DNA of 64,000 bases from Cymbomonas tetramitiformis. Its lineage: Eukaryota > Chlorophyta > Pyramimonadophyceae > Pyramimonadales > Pyramimonadaceae. The first letter of the stretch is position 1, and each line of letters starts with the position of its first letter. The stretch spans positions 17,660-81,659 of the forward strand of contig LGRX02003556.1 of the NCBI GenBank assembly GCA_001247695.2, given 5' to 3'. Made by a program: the position numbers and the translations under genes. The notes below the pieces were generated by a model. It saw only the letters and a list, made by a program, of their open reading frames with translations. It made no database searches and was not told the origin of the DNA. This document shows positions 1 through 11,636 of the stretch, piece by piece.

Positions 1-69
1 GATAAATCTGACGAAAGAAAGAAGCAGGAAGAGCCACGATCAGGCCGCAGCAATCGCACAAGGGTCTGA
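1..69 (+). CDS. C-terminal tail of a truncated ORF, probably retroelement pol
   Basis: An open frame runs in from the window edge and stops at TGA (67-69). The 22 visible residues are basic and hydrophilic (KKQEEPRSGRSNRTRV), as is common at the C-terminus of LTR-retrotransposon polyproteins. It lies about 300 bp upstream of an LTR-like repeat at 374-973, so it could be the end of that element's internal region. Nothing else supports a function. Confidence 0.2.
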   Translation, partial: DKSDERKKQEEPRSGRSNRTRV

Positions 70-373
70 GCATAGACAACACGAGGCAACATCCTGTGTA
101 GCTCCGGATAGCTACAAGCCTGGACAAAGTACCAGACACCAGGAAATCCTGGAAAACCGATATGTATTAAAAGTAAATAGTAACCCCTGTGGTGAAATCT
201 GCCTCCCTGTGAGTGACACGAGCACATCGAGCCTGCATACCTAAAACACCTTGAGGGACGCCTCATCGGTGTAAGAAGACTGGTCAGTTCAACAACAACG
301 ACATCAAAGACATATACAAAGGTATGCACCGACCCTATATTGTGAGGTCACAACACTTCTAAGAGGGCAGATC
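70..373. other. Non-coding stretch before an LTR-like repeat
   Basis: I see no convincing coding region. The last bases before 374 are purine-rich (AAGAGGGCAGAT), which could be a weak polypurine tract if 374-973 is a 3' LTR. No target duplication was found to support this. Confidence 0.25.
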
Positions 374-973
374 TGTCAAGGATATGACCGATGCCATATG
401 TGTCATACCCGTCATACCTGTCATACCTGTCATGTCATGTCATGTCATGTCATGTCATGTCATGTCATGTCATGTCATGTCATGTCATGTCATGTCATGT
501 CATGTCATGTCATGTCATATGCCATAATGGCATACAATCGTCGAGTATTGTCAGTACGGTCGACTATGACATGTACAATCATGTCTGTCATCCACCTAAG
601 GTGAGTGACATCTGTCATCGAGAGGCCAAGTATATGGCATCGAGATGGCGAAGCAAGACAAATTCTTGAAGTACCGAAGGGTCCTGATAAGACGCGTCTT
701 CGCTTCTAGCATGCAATGAACAGCATGCGAGCATCAAAGGCTATATCGACCAGCCGATGCGGGAAGTTCACCCAGTGCTCTCGGGTTCACAACCCGATGG
801 TGGTAACGCATGAGATGTGTGAGGGCACTGGAAGTATATGAGGAGCATTGGGCTCAAGCAAGCACTTCTGGTCACCAGACTGCTGCACTCATAACCCACC
901 ATAATATTACTTTTGGTTGTTATTGTTCAATAGCAGCCGCGTCAACATAGCGTTCGCATAGCGAGCCCTGACA
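374..973 (+). repeat. LTR-like repeat, about 600 bp, TGTCAAGG...CCCTGACA ends
   Basis: The segment starts TGTCAAGG and ends CCCTGACA, a short inverted end typical of LTRs (TG...CA). Diverged copies in the opposite orientation occur at about 54100-54352 and about 58530-59125. They share the GTCAT-rich start, a block around 'CATCGAGAGGCC...GCGAAGCAAGA' and a 'CTCGGGTTCACAACCC' block. The copies differ by many substitutions and small indels, so this is an old family. Solo LTR or 3' LTR cannot be decided because no flanking direct repeat is visible. Confidence 0.5.
431..517 (+). repeat. (CATGT)n pentanucleotide array
   Basis: About 17 perfect tandem copies of CATGT lie inside the LTR-like repeat. 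In the other two LTR copies the matching region is a short, imperfect GACATGACATG tract, so the array expanded in this copy. The apparent MSCHV-repeat protein in this interval is a by-product of the array. Confidence 0.9.
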
Positions 974-1164
974 ATAACCAATACATATGCTCAAGACACA
1001 AGGATAATAAACAGAAACACATATGTTGCGGTGTACCTATTGGATATGTCAGAAAATGAGAGCAACCCTAAGGATACCCTATGTGAATTGAACACCAAAA
1101 GGCCCCTGAAGGGAATAGCAACGAACAACTCGATGGGAAACCTACTGGGAGAGAGATATGACAA

Positions 1165-3421
1165 ATGGACAGGCAGCGTATGAAAACTTTTAGACAAAAC
1201 TGGCAACTTTCGATATTTAACGAATTGCTCCCGGAGCTCTACGTTAAAATGCGAAGTTTTGTAAAAACAACTCCAGTGAAAAAATGTTTTAAGGAGACAT
1301 TCCCCGGGTATGCACAACGAAATACTAAGAAGAACGGGGCCCAAATATGCAGCAAGGAGGATGGGGGAAGGCTACATGCATATGTAACGCGTAACAGGGA
1401 AGGCAACGCGGAGAGAGGAATACATGAAAACTGGCAGAACACGAGGGACACTGGCCATGAAAATAACCCACGAGGAACATTGAAAAGTAAGCAGTCAATT
1501 AAAACAAACTATGCGACTGTATTCATGGTAATAGGAGGAAACCCCAACCCTGAGGAGACATACCTAAAGGAAAAGAGGGGAATGGAGGTACATAAGGTCA
1601 AAACTAGGCAGAAATATTTTGCGCAATGCTTGCACATGGTGAAACGAAGGGGGGAAATGAAAATAAGTGCGAACGGACGACATTGGACCTCAAGCGAATT
1701 GTATTGGGAACAATTTGTAAAAAAACCCGAAGTTTTGCAAAAACGAACCCCGGGACGAAATATTTTAAGGAGACACTCCACGGATGTACACAGCAATATA
1801 TGAAAAGGAACGGGGCCCAAATATGCAGTAAGGAGGATGGGGGAAGGCTGCATGCATATGTAACGCGTAACAGGGAAGGCAACGCGGAGAGAGGGATACA
1901 TGGAAACTGGCAAAACACGAAGGATACTGGCCATGAAAACAACCCACAAGGCACATTGAAAAGTAAGCAGTCAATTAAAACAAGATATACGACTGTATTC
2001 AAGGTAATAAGAGGAAACCCTAACCCTGAGGAGGCATACCTAAAGGAAAAGGGGGGAACAGAGGCACATAAGGGCAAAACTAGGCAGAAACATTCTGCAC
2101 AATGCTTGCATATGGTGGAACGAAGGGGGAAAATGAAAATAAGTGCAAACGGACGACATTGGACAGAGGAGGTGCATTAAGGAACATGAGGCGAACCGAA
2201 AGCAGAAAACTAGACTGAAAATGAGGGAAAGATACTGGGACAACATAAAGCACTACCACAGAATGATATACAAGAAGGAAATAGAGAATGGGGCAGCACC
2301 AGCGGCGGCAATACAAGTCTTGGAGACAAGGCACGGGGAGCTAGTAGTAGGACACCAAAAGGTAGCGCAGGCGATGGGTGAATACATTGCGTGGTCGACA
2401 CCATACAAAATGCGAGAGCCAGAGAAAGGGCTCAAGGATGTACCACCCTGGCTGGACGAAAGATACACGAATTACATGAAGGAAAACAGATGTACGAGGC
2501 CAGACCAGACAAAAGTAAACCTAAGGGTAGACAAGGAAGCCTACCGGCTAGCTGTAAAGAAAATGAAACCCAAAAAGCGGCGGGACCGCTATGGGGATAC
2601 AAAACGAGATACTAAAACCGGGGATGCCGGACAGGTTCCATGACCAGCTATGTGAACTCGTGCAGCTAATGTGGGCGCACAGACACACACCGCTGCCATG
2701 GAAGAAAGGCTACTTCTGTTTCCACCACAAACAGGGCGAAGTAACACAGCAACATAACTACCGACCCATAGCACTACTGGACTGTCTATTTAAATTGTAC
2801 ACCACCGTACTCACAAAAATGTTGGCAGACTTCTGTGAAATAAACGGCATGCTCTCGGAGGCACAAGAGGGCTCAAGGGAAAACCACAACACAATGAAAC
2901 AACTTACCAGGGTAACAAATGCCATTAAAGATGTCAACCTCTCTAAGCGAGACTTACACGCAACCTATGTGAACTTCGAGAATGCCTATGGGTCAGTCGA
3001 CCATGAAAGGCTGATAGCGACACTGAAACACCTAGGAGTGCCCTCACAACTTACGGAAGCGGTCAGGGACATACTGGGTGGAAGTGAGGAGGACTCCATG
3101 CAAATGAGGGCAAAGATAGGGGACCAGGTCTGAGAGGAAGTACCGATCGATAAGAAGGGGAATTTTGCAAGGGGACAGCATGAGCCCATTACTATTTATA
3201 CTATACCTCGAACCTCTCCTCAGATGGTTGGAGGTAGGGGACCGCATGGGTACCAACACAAGTATGTGACGGACAAGGAACTCAGGGGGGAACTGAGAAC
3301 CTCCTCAGGAGCGTTCGTGGATGACCTAATTATTCTAACAAAACTCGTGTCAGGAATGGAGCAGCAACTAAAGAAGCTTTCAGCATTTGGAGACTGGAGC
3401 GGGCTTCGAATAAACAAGGAC
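1165..3421 (+). pseudogene. Non-LTR retrotransposon (LINE) ORF, 5' half, frameshifted
   Basis: Several overlapping frames together spell a LINE reverse transcriptase. The parts are an N-terminal charged region (1165-2180), a segment ending KKMKPKK at about 2580, then RT blocks with 'NYRPIALL' (about 2758), 'YVNFENAYGSVDH' (about 2965-3003) and 'GAFVDDLIILT' (about 3310-3342). The last two match RT motif A and the F/YxDD catalytic motif. Motif A has Asn where the first catalytic Asp is normally found. Frame changes near 2590 and a stop at 3133 followed by another frame make it a pseudogene. 'SMSPLLFILYLE' is readable in a third frame at about 3178-3213. The frame continues after the Polinton insertion at 43880; joining the two flanks gives an uninterrupted INKDKPKIT. 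Confidence 0.75.
1225..2165 (+). repeat. Diverged tandem duplication inside the LINE 5' region
   Basis: Sequence from about 1250 recurs from about 1730, an offset of about 478 bp. Shared landmarks include 'CGGGGCCCAAATATGCAG' (1335 and 1815) and 'TATGTAACGCGTAACAGGG' (1380 and 1857). The two units keep similar translated peptides ('EDGGRLHAYVTRNREGNAERGIH' appears in both with few changes). The duplication is therefore in the coding 5' part and older than the present decay. Confidence 0.8.
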
Positions 3422-3687
3422 ACTACTAGTGTACCGATTATAGCCTGCCCCCAAAACCCTAAAGACGATAATAAATGATTAATAAATACAAGAGAAAACC
3501 CTAAAGAAATAATTACGTAATAAATAGTGAATAAATTACGTGATTAAATGTGAGTACGATAAAAAATAAATAAAAAATCTACAATAAAAAATAAATAAAT
3601 AAATCTACAATAAAAAGATAAAGATAAAATTGAAAGTAAATAAAAAGTAAATTAATTAATGTTTCAATAAGATATATGTTAATTGTT
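3422..3687 (+). repeat. Left terminal inverted repeat of the Polinton-like element
   Basis: This sequence matches the reverse complement of 43597-43873 almost throughout. Differences are one substitution (AATAGTGAAT against AATAGGGAAT) and length changes in A/T-rich AAATAAATAAA tracts. It includes a repeated motif 'AAAACCCTAAAG' and two ATCTACAATAAAAA units. It overlaps the last codons of the first left-arm gene. Confidence 0.95.
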
Positions 3688-4116
3688 GGCCTCTAAAAAT
3701 AGTAAATCATTATAGTCATGGTCAATGGAATTTTCACGTAGATATTCATTCATGTCTAAATATACTAAACAAGTAATATCAAAATCTTTGTTTTCTTGAC
3801 TTTTAATTACCAAAGTATATAATATAGCTTCATGTATATCTTTTATTGGAATATCGTTATTTTCCGAATCTTTAATGATTAGGTTATATAATGTTGAATT
3901 AATGTGCAAATAATGATGAATATCTTTTCCCCAAAAATTGATTACCTTTTCTAAATCAGAAATAACTTTATGATTAATGAAATATTCAAAATACGATTTA
4001 ATGTAATCTAAATAATCTGATTTTTGCAAATTTTGAAATTTGTTTTGAACTTCATCTTTATACAAATAAAATTGTTTAATATATTGTTTACATTCCATGT
4101 CTTGAATAGCTTCCAT
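3679..4116 (-). CDS. Terminal-arm protein, paralogue of the right-end gene (145 aa)
   Basis: A 145-residue soluble, charged protein transcribed toward the left terminus. I recognise no known domain. It aligns by eye with the 165-residue protein at 43088-43585, which lies in mirror position at the other end. Both share LYKxxVxN near residues 18-26, then a Tyr/Phe-rich helical stretch, and D-[IL]-xx-DIH-x-x-L-xx-[AT]-L-x-I-[KR] in the second half. The stop codon lies within the terminal repeat. The pair probably descends from a gene once inside longer terminal repeats. The 54-bp mirrored hairpin sequence lies about 90 bp upstream. Confidence 0.65.
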   Translation of the reverse strand: MEAIQDMECKQYIKQFYLYKDEVQNKFQNLQKSDYLDYIKSYFEYFINHKVISDLEKVINFWGKDIHHYLHINSTLYNLIIKDSENNDIPIKDIHEAILYTLVIKSQENKDFDITCLVYLDMNEYLRENSIDHDYNDLLFLEANN

Positions 4117-4201
4117 AATTGTTTCTTACATTATAATGTAACATAATCTTTAAGTTAATTAAGTTCTCTATCTTCGAATGATATGTCAAATTCCATTATT
4201 T

Positions 4202-4255
4202 GTGGATTTTATTTTTTTTGAGGTTTTTTGTCCCCCTGAAAAAAACCGAAGAAAT
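4202..4255 (-). repeat. Internal inverted repeat with hairpin, left copy
   Basis: The reverse complement of this stretch is repeated at 42997-43050 with only one or two changes, although flanking sequence has diverged. It contains GGTTTTTT at 4222-4229 and its complement AAAAAACC at 4240-4247 around a loop with CCCCC, giving an 8-bp stem. It lies between the stop of the fibre gene (4262) and the start of the terminal-arm gene (4116). Promoter, terminator or replication/packaging signal are all possible. Confidence 0.7.
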
Positions 4256-4796
4256 TTATTACTAAATATACGGTATACGTATCAATTCCAATACAAAACG
4301 TAAAGTGTTATTTGCAAATTGTTCACCGGAAATGTCCGTTATTCTTAACTCAACTTCGTCATCAGCTTCAATATAATTTACACTTGAATTTAATGTAAAT
4401 CTTTTTGCTTTTGTGGTATTGACCGTTATCGTTGAACATCTCAAAAGATATTCCGTACCAATCTTTGGTTGAATTGAAGTATCGGCGTGTGTTATCTTGA
4501 ACTTGATATCGTCTGTACCATCAGTAGCTATAGTAGCAAAATCCAAGTAAATAATGAAACTATCATTAGGAAATTGAATGGTTCGTATATTTTCATTTCC
4601 GGGTGCTGAAAGCGTAGTTACTCTTGAAATTTCTTCATAATTCAATTCTTTATTTACTTTCAAAATATCTATATCCGCGACAGGAGTTTGAACAATATCA
4701 GCTTGTATTAAATTAGCACCTCGGATATCACCTAACATATTAATTCTAAAAAATGCATTTGATGGTATATCAGGTCGTTTTCGAAACTGCAAAGCA

Positions 4797-5039
4797 TGCT
4801 GGACTTCGGGTTTAGGCTTAGTTATTATGGGCTCTGACTAGCCCCTAGCCTGACCCTGCTTCCGTCTCGTGTCCGTGACATCCTAGCACTGTACTGTACA
4901 GTAGTACAGTACAGTAGTACAGTCATCGTTTCACTGTCTGGGTTTCCGAGAGCATAAAGCTTCGGCCAGACACAAGTTATATGATTATCAGTTTGTCTCC
5001 TAGCAAGCTTAGCCGGACAGCGTATCTGTCTTCCTCGCA
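4797..5039 (+). repeat. 5' LTR of gag-only element copy 1
   Basis: 243 bp, TG...CA ends. It contains a nested inverted-repeat tract of GTACTGTACAGTAGTACAGT units at about 4890-4923 that could form alternative hairpins in the transcript. Confidence 0.9.
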
Positions 5040-5441
5040 GGTTATAGGCCGCACCGGCTTTCCGGTGATTCTGATGATGGCACAGCGCCTTGCTGTTGCC
5101 ATGTTCGGCTAAGTAGGACGTAGGATGGGTTGAGCGCCCACTTGGGCGGTGGTGTATCATTCTCGCGGTATGGCCTTTTGACATGGCAGTGATGGCGGCA
5201 CACGTTGTGCTCGCCTTCGCTGCGCAGGAGATCGGTTTGTGACGGATTGTTTTTATTTTACGGCAGTATCGTCGCAGCGAGAGTTGATTTGCATCGTGCG
5301 CCACTGGCCCTGGCGAGGACGCTCCACACGTTGTGCATTTTGGCCGCTCTCATTTTCCGCTCACGACCTGTGAATCTCGATCTGTTGTGCTGAGGCTTCT
5401 ACGGGTTATCTGGCCGCCGTGAAAGTTTTGTACCACCACCC

Positions 5442-8400
5442 TTGCTTAGCTCAACCTTCCGCTGTCTCTCTATCATGGTTACCACAGCAAATAGAATGAC
5501 GCGGTCACGCGTCCGTAGATTAGAGACGATTTTTGATGATGTGGGTGCGCAGCACGCTGCGACACCACACACCCCGCAGCTGCCAGCTCCGTCCACCGCA
5601 GCTGCGAGGGAGCTCCTCGACAAATGTCAACAGCTTGCTCGCGACAATTTTGACAGGAAGGTTGCAAAAATCGTTGCCACGAAAATTCTCGGAGAGAAAT
5701 CGGACCGCTTCGCTGGTACGGAGTCCGACGCAGTCGACATTTTTTCGCAAATCATGCATGAGCTTCGGACACAGTTTCTTCTGCAGTCGCAGGCGCTTGC
5801 TCCCCTCTTTGACCTGACTGACATGACTGTTGCGGCTAGGCATGAGGGCAACGAGTTGCTGCTCTCGGCTCTGACGTTTCTGGCTCGCCCTGGCTCGCCT
5901 GCTCGTGACTGGCTTGAGGCCTCTGGGTCTGACGTTCCTGGAGATGGCAAGCGCGCTGCCCTTGAGGTGGTGCGCATGCTCCAGGAACGCTCAGAACCCT
6001 TTGACTCTTTTGAGTCGCTGCTGGCGGTTCGCATCCCCAGCAGCGAAGATCCTGACCGTGACATCCGTGAGTTCAATGGCCTGTTGCGGGACGTTCAGCG
6101 TTCCCACAACTTGCCAGAGGACGCGGTGAAGCGGCAGTTTCTCAAGGCTCTCGGCAATGCGGCTCTGTACCGTGACTTGGCTAATTCCTTGGCTCGAGCT
6201 GACCAGCGGCAGGGCGTGTCTCTTCTGACTATTCAGGCTCGTGTGCGGGAGCAGTTCCGCCACGGCCTGAAAGTCTCTGGCACCCCTATTTCGGCTCTGT
6301 CATTCGGCGATGGCGCGTCTGACCTGGCTGCGGCGTTGTCCAGTCTGCAGAAGCAGCTGGAGCGCATGCAACAGGACATTCGTGACCTAAAGCGGCAGAA
6401 GCGGGAGGAGCCTCCGCCTGCGGGCAAGCACCTTACCCGCTCTGCTGCCAAGCATCATCGTGCTGGTGTTAACCCCTATGGAGCGGTTTGTACCGTATAC
6501 GGTACAACTACTTCAAACTCTAAGCTTGGATTCATTTCTCAGCCCGATAGCACTTGTCGGAACCGGCCATATAAGCTTTGCACACCCGTTGCAATAGGTA
6601 TATCTAATGCTCAACAATTTATTCTACTCATATACTTAGTATATATATCTCACCCAAGGACAATTTTGTTGTAGTAAAATCCCCAAAGTTGCTTATTTCT
6701 AGGCATGAAATTTGGGTCAAAAGTATCTTAAAGTGTGCAAAATCGAGGTGTAGATGCAATTCATCGACAAGGATGTGTTGGTTCAGTGACCACTATCATA
6801 TAAAATGGCCATGCACCTCATATGGGCAATGCTTACTTTCCCAACAGTCGATTTCCCCCGAAAACACACAATATGGCCTTAAGTATGGAAAACATTTGAC
6901 AAATGATGTTTTTTCGTTGTTTTTTGGTGTTTTTTTCACCTTATTGCTCGAATATTTCGATGTATTGGTGCGTTTAACTACAGCCACCATTACCAATTTC
7001 AAGGCATTAGTAAAGGCGATTGTTTCATGGTCGAGGGGCGACCTAATACTCGAATAAGCGGTTGCGAGAACTGATTTTTGACACTTTTGATTCCTGGAAA
7101 ACGTGTTTTTGGGCTTGTATATCACCGATATATCGTTGTATATATAATGCGATCATGTATTTTATAGATCAAAATCACTTTATAGGAGTTATGGAACATG
7201 TAACGAATCACCCACACTTACCAAGGTACCATATACCGTGAAAACGGCGCATTTGTGAAACTAGTGCTTTTGGCAAAAAATTCCATCCGCTCCATAGGGG
7301 TTAAGCCACTTGGCACCGCTCCTCCTGTCTCGTTTGACAAGAAGAGTGGTGCCTTCGTGCCCCGCTGCAAGAATGCGGTGTGTGCACAAAGTGGTTTGAA
7401 GCACTGGCATGCTGAATGCCCCAACGGCGGTCTTCACTCTGCCCACTATTGTAGTGCGGTTGAGGACTACGAGGCTGACTGCTTGGCTGTTCGTTTCCAG
7501 CGGTTCTATGACGCTGGGGATGCACATGCCTTCGAGTCGCTCTGCGCGATGGAGGGTCGCCCGGAGGTGTGCGAGCTGTCGGCGCATTCTTTTGTGACGG
7601 CTGAGCCCACGTCTCTGCGGCACTTTCAGGATGCGGCGGCTTCCGCTCAGGATGCGGCGGCTGACGATGACGGCGTGGCTCACTTTCCTCTAGCCACATT
7701 CCACTCGGGTGCACGGGGTTCGATTCCGCCACCGCCTGCGGTTCGGGATCCCTCTGCACTCGTGGCTGGTGGTGTGCCTACGGCTCATCACCCACCAGTG
7801 GCTGTCCCTGGCTCTCTCGGCTTGCCTGGTTCTGTCCCATCGCTCCAGCTTGGCGACTCTGCACCGGCTCCGCTGTTTGCTGGCATGACGATTGAGGCTT
7901 CTGACATTGGCTCTGAGGTCTCTGACAACGACCAAGGCTCTGGCAATGACTCTGACGGCGGGCAGCAAGTGGTTTTTGACTCCTTTCGCACTCTTGAGCA
8001 TGACTCTGACAGGGGGGCATCGCCACTAGCAGCTCCGATGTACCGTCCACGGGCGCCGCCGAGTTTTCTCCGATGTGCGTTGATGTCCTCGATGCTCTGC
8101 TGTTCTCTGCTGGCCAGTGCTACGGCGTCTCTGGTTGCCGTGGGCGGTGGTGACAGGGGCCTGGTTGAGCCCGGAGTCACCGTCCATCGGTCTACTGGAG
8201 ATCTTTTTGCTTCGGATCCGCCACTTGGCTCTCTGGACGTCCGTGATTGGCCGCCAGACGATCGAGTTCTTTTATCTCTTTCTTCGATGTTCACACCGCC
8301 TTGGAAATCTGCTTGTATGGGTTCTTCAGTTGATTTACTTTCTGCTGTGGAACCGCCTTGCCCACTTGGGCCTGGTGGTGCTCAATTTCAAAAAGACAGT

Positions 8401-8481
8401 CTGCAATTCACTTCGGGATTACTCTGTGTTTACATCCCAGCCGCTGAACTCGGCTCTGCTGACCAGCTTCGAAGTGGCTGA
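5442..8481 (+). pseudogene. Gag-like polyprotein of element copy 1, split by a piggyBac-type MITE
   Basis: The reading frame runs 5442-6472 and resumes at 7305-8481. Without the 828-bp MITE and one TTAA it totals 2,208 nt, exactly the 735 codons plus stop of the intact copy at 18023-20230. The second ATG (5475, context ATCATGG) has the better initiation context. The N-terminal third is helical (capsid-like). A Cys/His cluster follows the MITE site (C-x4-C-x8-H-x3-C around 'CKNAVCAQSGLKHWHAEC', about 7363-7416), a variant zinc knuckle. The C-terminal part is Pro/Ser/Asp-rich with one strongly hydrophobic segment (about 8070-8130). As it stands, the frame ends early in MITE sequence at 6674. 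Confidence 0.85.
6473..7300 (-). mobile_element. piggyBac-type MITE, copy 1 (828 bp, TTAA target)
   Basis: Inverted 14-bp ends CCCCTATGGAGCGG are flanked by TTAA at 6469-6472 and 7301-7304. A TTAA duplication is the hallmark of piggyBac elements. No transposase is encoded. A second copy in opposite orientation begins at 54895 and matches about 620 bp of it with few differences. A short open frame in both copies (MIYKPKNTFSRNQKCQKSVL...) is conserved only because the DNA is. Confidence 0.85.
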
Positions 8482-8666
8482 GTTTCTAGTCAATCATCCT
8501 GGCAGCTTGATTAGCTTTAGCCCAGTAGTGGGATGACCGGGTCAAGACCCCGGCACCCAGCTAGAAGTGATCGGTTTCCACCGAGTTGCACGTAGGTGTT
8601 TGTTTGTTATCACGTGGCTGTATACCCTGTACCTGCCTTGCTAGGTAGTCACACCCACGGGTGGTG
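8482..8666 (+). other. 3' untranslated region and polypurine-like end of element copy 1
   Basis: Between the gag stop and the 3' LTR lies a conserved stretch (also 20231-20416 in copy 2). It has a GC-rich inverted block around 'GACCGGGTCAAGACCCCGG' and ends in CACGGGTGGTG, the likely plus-strand priming site. It holds no coding capacity. Confidence 0.5.
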
Positions 8667-8909
8667 TGCTGGACTTCGGGTTTAGGCTTAGTTATTATGG
8701 GCTCTGACTAGCCCCTAGCCTGACCCTGCTTCCGTCTCGTGTCCGTGACATCCTAGCACTGTACTGTACAGTAGTACAGTACAGTAGTACAGTCATCGTT
8801 TCACTGTCTGGGTTTCCGAGAGCATAAAGCTTCGGCCAGACACAAGTTATATGATTATCAGTTTGTCTCCTAGCAAGCTTAGCCGGACAGCGTATCTGTC
8901 TTCCTCGCA
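8667..8909 (+). repeat. 3' LTR of gag-only element copy 1
   Basis: 243 bp, the same sequence as 4797-5039 by eye, followed by target copy AAGCA at 8910-8914. Confidence 0.9.
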
Positions 8910-11636
8910 AAGCATACACTGAATCAACTGCTGCTATATCAACCAGTGATGTATTCAAATCTATAAATGTTGAATTAGCAGATTTTGGCCCTTGTAATTC
9001 TAAATTTGTCTTGGAACCTAATTGTGCATTAATTATAATGTTATTGCATTCTATATCACTACATCCTATTATATCACCTTTCATATTGATACTAAAAAAT
9101 TTAGGTACAGCTGAATCAGGTTTCGTTTGAAAATTTATAAAATATATCGTTGAAACACTCGATAAATCTACACCTGAGGTATTTAAACTTATGAAACTAT
9201 TACCTGATGTTTTATTTCCAAATAAATCAAGATTTGTGGTATTATCTGGTGCGACCAGTTCTGTTTTTCCATTGATTTTTACAGCACCATTTACCTGTAA
9301 ATTATTATTAACAGTGACAATTGTTCCAGATTTTGCCGAAACATTGTCGACTTGCAAATTAATACATTCACAACCAGTAAAATCACCCGCTGCAGCCTGT
9401 ATACCTCCACTAAACATCTCGATAGTGTTTTCAACAACCAATTTGTCGTTGATTGTTACAGTTTCAGCTATCAGTTCATTCTTTACAATTACGTTTCCAT
9501 TTGTTCTTTCAATATTATTATTTCCAGCATTTGTCCATTTACTTGAACCACCGGTAGGAGCATTTCCATTAACCGTATCACATTGTATATTTTTACAAAC
9601 AATATCATTTCCAAAAGAAGACATCTGATATATATATATATATTAAATCACAATTTAAAATCAGGTTTAATCCAAACCAATAATCCTGAACCCGAGGTTG
9701 TTATAACTTTACTTTCCATACATACGCCAATAATTCCAACATTATTTGTAGTAATTTGTGAAGAATTGACTGAACCTCCCGCGGCACAAGCCAACATTTG
9801 ACCTTTGACATAACTTCCATCAATAGCTTTGCAAGTTGTGAATCCTTTTGTACAAACAAAACAAGAATTTCCTGTGTTTGAATTTTGAACACAGACACCA
9901 ATAGGCATACAATTTTGATTTGATTGACTTGCCGACGCTGAATATATTTTTACACCATTTACATCAGAAAAATCATCAGAAAATTGAACAATATCTCCAG
10001 CATTTATACTATTTCCGGTGTTATTTACAAAAGTAAATACATCACCGGTATGAGGAACCGGACTTGTTGGTAATGAGGCCGTGTATGCATTTGTCAAAGT
10101 TGTCAATGGAATTCCTAAACTTGTAATAGAAGCCGTAGCTGATGTATAACTAAAGTTCAAACTATTTGTGAGTATTGCACTTGTAGCATCCAAATCTCCG
10201 GTCAAATTAATGTTAGAACCGCTGTTCCCAACAGCCAATACTTGACTTAACGAACCGATACTTCCAGAATTTATAGCACCAGATTTTATTTCGCCTGAAA
10301 CTGAATCATAATATAATTGTAAGTTTTCTAATGTAACATCTGGACTTGGTCTTATAGGTTTCACCGTAAATGAACTAGGATTTACAGAATTTAATTCAAC
10401 ACCGGTTGCATTCATACAAATCGTATTATTGACGGACGAAGTTCCTCCTGTATTTTTATTAGCATATGAACCTAATGAAACTGAATTTAGACCACTGAAA
10501 ACTTCGCCTGCAAATCTTCCTACAGAAACAGATTCTACACCGGCGTTTGATTGTCCGGAATCATCTCCTAAATTTACCGAATAATTTCCAGCTTGGTCAT
10601 ATCCACTACCTGAACCTAAAGCCAAAACATCAATTCCACAACCAAATGAACCTGCATTTCTGCCTATCAATATTGCTCGTTGTGCATTTATATATCCATC
10701 ATCATTTGTTGTTTCGCCAATACGAATTTTACCATCTTGAGTACCACCTCTTATCCTAATTAAAGCACCATCAATTTCATCTTGATTTATTGTAAATTTT
10801 CCAGTTCCGGTAAAAGAAATATCATTCGTTGTAGTTGTTGACCCTCGTATGGTTACATCTTGTAATGTTGATGTATCAGGTTGCACGGGTAAATTAATTA
10901 ATTGACTTCCGTCACCGATAAAAGAATTTGCTGTAATGTTAGTCGTTGTGATAGGAGAAATGTCACAAACATTTTGAAGAGATTGATTTTCGGCAGGATA
11001 CGGTAAATTTTGAAGCAAAGAACCGTCACCAATAAATTTTCCAGAATTCAAAGTGATATCACCGGTGTTTAAAATTAAAGGTCCATCATTTAAAAGTACA
11101 CCTGCTCCAAGTGGTTCTACATTCAATGTGGTTTGCATAAAGGACCATTCATTGATACCATTGTTTCCTATTTTCCAAGGCATGGAATCGGTTGGAACAA
11201 GCAGTATCGATAGTTTTTTATTATTCCAAATTTTCAATTGATTAATAGTAATATCCTAAATAGTCCTATCAATAAATTGTGATAAAAGAAGTCAGCTATC
11301 GATTGATTGTGATTTTTACATTATATTATCAATTGATTGCAATTCTAGCAAATGCACATCAATTGATAGTGATTCCTACCGAGGCAATATCAATTGATAT
11401 GATACCCCAAATTTTCTACCGAGGCTATATCAACCAAGGCTCGGTATCGTGATTTTTTGAACTTATCAAATAACGATGAATAAGTCAAATTTTATAATCG
11501 AACGATAACGATAATTTTTCGAACCTATCGACTGAGAACGATAACGATACCTATCGATACCATTCATGATAACCAATTGTGCCCTAATGGGTATCAGATT
11601 TTGGGTTTTACCAATCCTATCACAACAAACAATATA

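Larger units (their letters stand above)
4797..8909 (+). mobile_element. Gag-only Copia-type LTR element, copy 1 (contains a MITE)
   Basis: Two 243-bp LTRs (4797-5039 and 8667-8909) begin TGCTGGAC, end CCTCGCA and appear identical. The 5-bp target duplication AAGCA lies at 4792-4796 and 8910-8914. The only long gene is a gag-like protein; there is no protease, integrase or RT, so the element is non-autonomous. Its LTR ends (TGCTGGA...CTCGCA) and the GGTGGTG just before the 3' LTR match the full-length Copia element at 23177-32793, a plausible helper. The LTR identity suggests a recent insertion. Confidence 0.9.
4262..9624 (-). pseudogene. Fibre-like structural protein A, split by a gag-only LTR element
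   Basis: The gene starts at 9624 (MSSFGNDIV...). It reads to 8915, is interrupted by the LTR element at 4797-8909, and resumes at 4796, ending at the stop at 4262. Removing the insert plus one AAGCA copy leaves 1,245 nt, an exact 415 codons, in frame. The protein is Asn/Ser/Thr/Val-rich with repeated beta-like blocks (about residues 80-240 include 'NLDLFGNKTSG' and 'NLELQGPKSAN' repeats; 'SINMKGDIIG' and 'RINMLGDIRG' repeats). This pattern is usual for trimeric fibres and tail spikes. The MSSFGN start is shared with two neighbouring genes. A TATATATATA run lies just upstream of the ATG. No catalytic motif is seen. A role in virion attachment is inferred. Confidence 0.7.

Noticed and set aside
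391..669. Frame encoding MSCHV repeats
   Set aside because: It is a by-product of the CATGT pentanucleotide array inside an LTR-like repeat.
780..800. tRNA-like B-box (GGGTTCACAACCC) suggesting a tRNA or SINE
   Set aside because: There is no cloverleaf around it. The motif is a small palindrome conserved within the LTR-like family.
6796..7125. 109-residue protein MIYKPKNTFSRNQKC... as a real gene
   Set aside because: It lies wholly inside the piggyBac-type MITE and is shared by both copies only as MITE DNA. It is not a transposase.
9191..9628. Plus-strand 145-residue hydrophobic protein
   Set aside because: It is the complement of fibre gene A. The Phe/Leu/Ser bias is expected from antisense of Asn/Lys/Glu-rich sequence.
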